Shown here: positions 61,341 to 64,000 of the stretch, one piece after another
Numbering within the stretch: the first letter of the stretch is position 1
Layout: every line of letters starts with the position of its first letter
From: Eunapius fragilis
Lineage: Eukaryota; Porifera; Demospongiae; Spongillida; Spongillidae
DNA: 64,000 bases
Reading direction: 5' to 3'
NCBI GenBank assembly: GCA_963681505.1
Contig: OY811986.1
Coordinates: forward strand, 3,127,922-3,191,921
The notes under the pieces: model-generated
What the model saw: the letters and a program-made list of their open reading frames with translations, nothing else
Told to the model about the DNA's origin: nothing
Databases searched by the model: none
Program-made: the position numbers and the translations under genes

Positions 61341-62341
61341 TCAAAGTTTGATTATATTCCTATTTATAGCTCGCTGAACTGCACTTCGCAATACGAGTGC
61401 AATACTGGGGCCCCTATTATATCTGCCTGCACACTGCTCTTGATATTCAGAGGAGTTATATTGGTCCGCATTCGTCCATGTCTTAAAATGTATCTGCATG
61501 CAAATCTATTGATTTTTCGTTTCACGGCACTGCTGTTTGCAGCTGGTCACAATTCAGGTAACTGGCTAATACGGTATCCTTTTGAATTAATGGTGTAAAA
61601 TAATTTACTTTTATTAGAGCTCATTATAAATCGTACTTTTTGTGACCCACATTATATGCTTTTTTCAAGTCATAGCTTTGAGATGATTTGATATTTCGTA
61701 CTCCCTATCATTGCACTAAAGAAAATCTCCAACGCGCACAACCTACAATATTACTCGAATCGCTGCGCATCGTTTTTATACATCCATATGATGGAAGCGG
61801 TAACTGAGAGGGGGTACTTTGATCGTGTGTAGCAAAGACAGCGACAATAGGATTTAGGTCAGCGAGATATGACATTAACAAGACAGATCAAGAAGCATAT
61901 TTACAACAATTAGAACAAGCCACAGTTTGTTTTACCAACCTACGCGGCGTGTGTATTTTTGGAATAATCGAATGGAGCATCCTTACATTAAAACAAACAA
62001 CAGCAAAAAAAAAAATCAGAATGTATCAACGCCAATGGGGAACACTGCAGATATCAGTGCTGTAGCATTAATGATATCAGCAATGTTAGACAGCGCTGAT
62101 ATCATCATCATGTATTAGCAATGAGTTTATCAGCGTTGATGCAACATGTTAGTTCATAATGCATCAGTTGTGATAATGGCGTTGTTACATGCGAATGTAC
62201 CGTATTTTGCCTCACCTTTTGCTCAATAATAATTCATTTTTATTTAAGGTAAATAAGAGGTACAAAAATACATCACAACAGTTCTAATAGCAGCTGTCCA
62301 AATTCCAGATTCAACTCCTGAGCAGCACCTTTAAAAAAGAA
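61021..62341. other. VPS51 3' flank, no gene supported
   Basis: Apart from the antisense ORF, I see a nested inverted-repeat patch at 62045-62140 (CAGATATCAGTGCTG, CAGCGCTGATATCATC, TATCAGCGTTGATGCAAC) and no coding region. The 145-codon plus-strand ORF at 61161 lacks coding character. Confidence 0.45.
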
Positions 62342-62662
62342 GCCTCTGGGGTAGCTGGCACAAAATGGCTTGCCTTTGGGTAGCTGACAGAAAATGGCTT
62401 ACCTCTGGGTAGCTGACACACAATGGCTTACCTCTGGGTAGCTGACAGAAAATGGCTTACCTCTGGGTAGCTGACAGAAAATGGCTTACCTCTGGGTAGC
62501 TGACAGAAAATGGCTTACCTCTGGGTAGCTGACACACAATGGCTTACCTCAGGGTAGCTGACAAACAATGGCTTACCTCAGGGTAGCTGACACACAATGG
62601 CTTACCTCAGGGTAGCTGACACACAATGGCTTACCTCTGGATAGCTGACAGACACTGGCTTA
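62342..62662. repeat. 29-bp minisatellite, ~11 copies
   Basis: Unit CTCTGGGTAGCTGACAGAAA plus ATGGCTTAC; variants differ in ACAGAAAA versus ACACACAA and TCTGG versus TCAGG. The period, not a multiple of three, argues against coding. Confidence 0.92.
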
Positions 62663-63604
62663 CCCAGCAACAAATTATTGACCAAGATTCTTGGCAAGAC
62701 GGCCAAGATCCTGCCAGGATGCCAAGATCTTGCCAGGAGGCTAAAAAGTCAAAGTCACCAATTGAACTTAAAATTCATTGTAGGAATATATAGCTAAAAT
62801 TTGTAAGGCTGATACACTATTTTTAACTCTAGGTTGACATTTGTATATAAAATACTGACCAACTGATATTACATATTGTTTTAAGGAAAAATAACACAAG
62901 TACAACTCAATACATTATTATCTAGTGCATTTCACATAGACATTTGGCAGATAAGCTATTACATCAATAGGGAATGTTTGTTAGGGATATGTATACATTT
63001 TTGGATTAAGGTGATAGGATACCCTCCTGGAATTTGAAAAAAAAATCATACTAGCTTGTAGCCTGAGAGCATCTTAGAGGACCGTATCATTTTGACAGTT
63101 ATTAGATGAGCAGTAAAAATAGTACAAATATTCTAAGAATAAAACTTTATAATTGCTTTGTTGAAAACTGTAGTGCTTAAAAATCACCAAATTAGGAGGA
63201 TAAATATGAAATATTATCTTCTTTCGTTTGGTGCATTCGTTTCCAAACGGAGCAGTAGGTTTGTGCCAAAGCTTATACTAACCATCATTTCAGGGTGAAC
63301 TAATTGGGCTACTCATGGATTACTCATGCTGGGCATTCCAGAACAGCTACTTTATCGTGAATACACATTCTTCATTACTTAATTGTCCTTTCGGTGCATC
63401 AATAAAGTTACTATCCTTTTCCACAAAATTACAGCAATTTTTTTTACAAAGTTACGCATCCCTGGACGCCATATTTGTACCTTGAAATTGAAATGTTATT
63501 AATAGATAGATTTTCGGTTTTTGGCTATTTAGAAAAAAGTAACTTATTTTGAAAACAAGGACAAGATATTTTCCTGCACGTACGCTCATCTTGGTGCTTA
63601 GCTC
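62663..63604. other. Intergenic, no gene seen
   Basis: Begins with a short CAAGAT[C/T]-based direct repeat (GCCAAGATCCTGCCAGGATGCCAAGATC region, 62700-62738), then plain A+T-rich DNA. Confidence 0.45.
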
Positions 63605-63829
63605 CTATCGTAATAATATGCTCAACACTTGATCATAAGGTCTGTTGTCCTGAATGTACAGGAAAAAAAGTTTTTGCCGTTCGTATTTCAAGGTGCTCGT
63701 AAAACAAGCGGTGCTAGTGTTTCTGCGCGTTATTGAAATGCTATCAAGGTGGCATATCTTAAACAATAAGGTGGATTCTCTCCGAATTATATACGGTACT
63801 TGAACAGAACTACCAATTGTTGATGACAT
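63605..63829 (-). CDS. Candidate small ORF or first exon, unrecognised
   Basis: ATG at 63829 opens MSSTIGSSVQVPYIIRREST and the frame runs 74 codons to 63605. It lies just downstream of promoter-like motifs on the minus strand. No family recognised and no clear donor. Confidence 0.25.
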   Translation of the reverse strand: MSSTIGSSVQVPYIIRRESTLLFKICHLDSISITRRNTSTACFTSTLKYERQKLFFLYIQDNRPYDQVLSILLR

Positions 63830-63910
63830 ATTTTAATAATTCAGACCCAAAATACATGGCGGACTCAAACTGCGCATGCGTCCGCGAATTACAAGATGGC
63901 GGATGCCAAA
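63830..63910. promoter_or_regulatory. Promoter-like cluster: YY1-type and NRF1-type motifs
   Basis: TGCGCATGCG (63872-63881) matches the NRF1 site, CAAGATGGCGG (63892-63902) and ACATGGCGG (63855-63863) match YY1-type sites, often placed at animal transcription starts. They lie between ATGs on both strands. Confidence 0.45.
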
Positions 63911-64000
63911 GTTTAAGGCATTGCGCTCGGTTAAATACGTTACTTATCCAAATGATATCAAGGTGGCATATCTTAAACAATGAATCTTACCAACTTTTTT
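63856..64000 (+). CDS. Candidate 5' exon running off the window
   Basis: ATG at 63856 gives MADSNCACVRELQDGGCQSL and stays open for all 48 codons to the edge. ATGGCGGA-type starts are common at YY1-bearing first exons. No family recognised; chance is possible. Confidence 0.25.
   Translation, partial: MADSNCACVRELQDGGCQSLRHCARLNTLLIQMISRWHILNNESYQLF

Noticed and set aside
61161-61598. 145-aa plus-strand ORF
   Set aside because: Cys/Ile-rich, low coding character, no splice context; VPS51 already ends at 61020.

Overview
The window looks like animal nuclear DNA, A+T-rich, with many short GT-AG introns. Four host genes are recognisable by protein family: DHX15, MRPS12, HPS1 and VPS51. A fifth gene encodes a fibronectin-III receptor. 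Small introns, long poly(C) tracts, RLE-type LINEs, DIRS-like relics and a tyrosine-rich orphan receptor suggest an early-branching metazoan, most likely a sponge (Amphimedon-like). That assignment is inference; the gene calls are not.

Layout: (1) <1-3073, minus: single-pass receptor with phase-1 exons and a cytoplasmic tail full of Tyr motifs; a MULE-like transposon with a 9-bp target duplication sits 7 bp upstream of its start codon. (2) 4555-16849, minus: complete 15-exon DHX15/Prp43 RNA helicase (738 aa), with two GC-AG introns, a 1.1-kb foldback element and a LINE tail in its introns. (3) 17475-17936, minus: mitochondrial ribosomal protein S12. (4) 18-26.8 kb: repeat-rich interval with a MULE-type MITE (perfect 73-bp TIRs, 9-bp TSD), a 2.75-kb foldback element, tRNA-like SINE heads, a LINE fragment and a few unassigned exon-like ORFs. 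(5) 26873-35751, minus: 21-exon HPS1 (757 aa), the BLOC-3 subunit. (6) 35893-61020, plus: 24-exon VPS51 (826 aa), the GARP/EARP subunit. Its introns hold foldbacks, MITEs, a 5'-truncated LINE, a Ty3/gypsy fossil and a DIRS-like fossil. (7) 61-64 kb: VPS51 downstream flank, a 29-bp minisatellite and a likely divergent promoter at the right edge.

How the genes relate: HPS1 and VPS51 are head to head with 141 bp between start codons. HPS1 with HPS4 forms the Rab32/38 exchange factor BLOC-3; VPS51 is the shared subunit of the GARP and EARP tethers. Both serve endosome/lysosome-related trafficking, so a shared promoter is plausible. DHX15 and MRPS12 are housekeeping genes on the same strand but too far apart to need co-transcription. 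No wholly new molecular system is evident. The most unusual material is the transposon architecture: a MULE carrying a non-transposase ORF beside a receptor start codon, very long intronic foldbacks, and a nested DIRS/MITE block inside inverted repeats.
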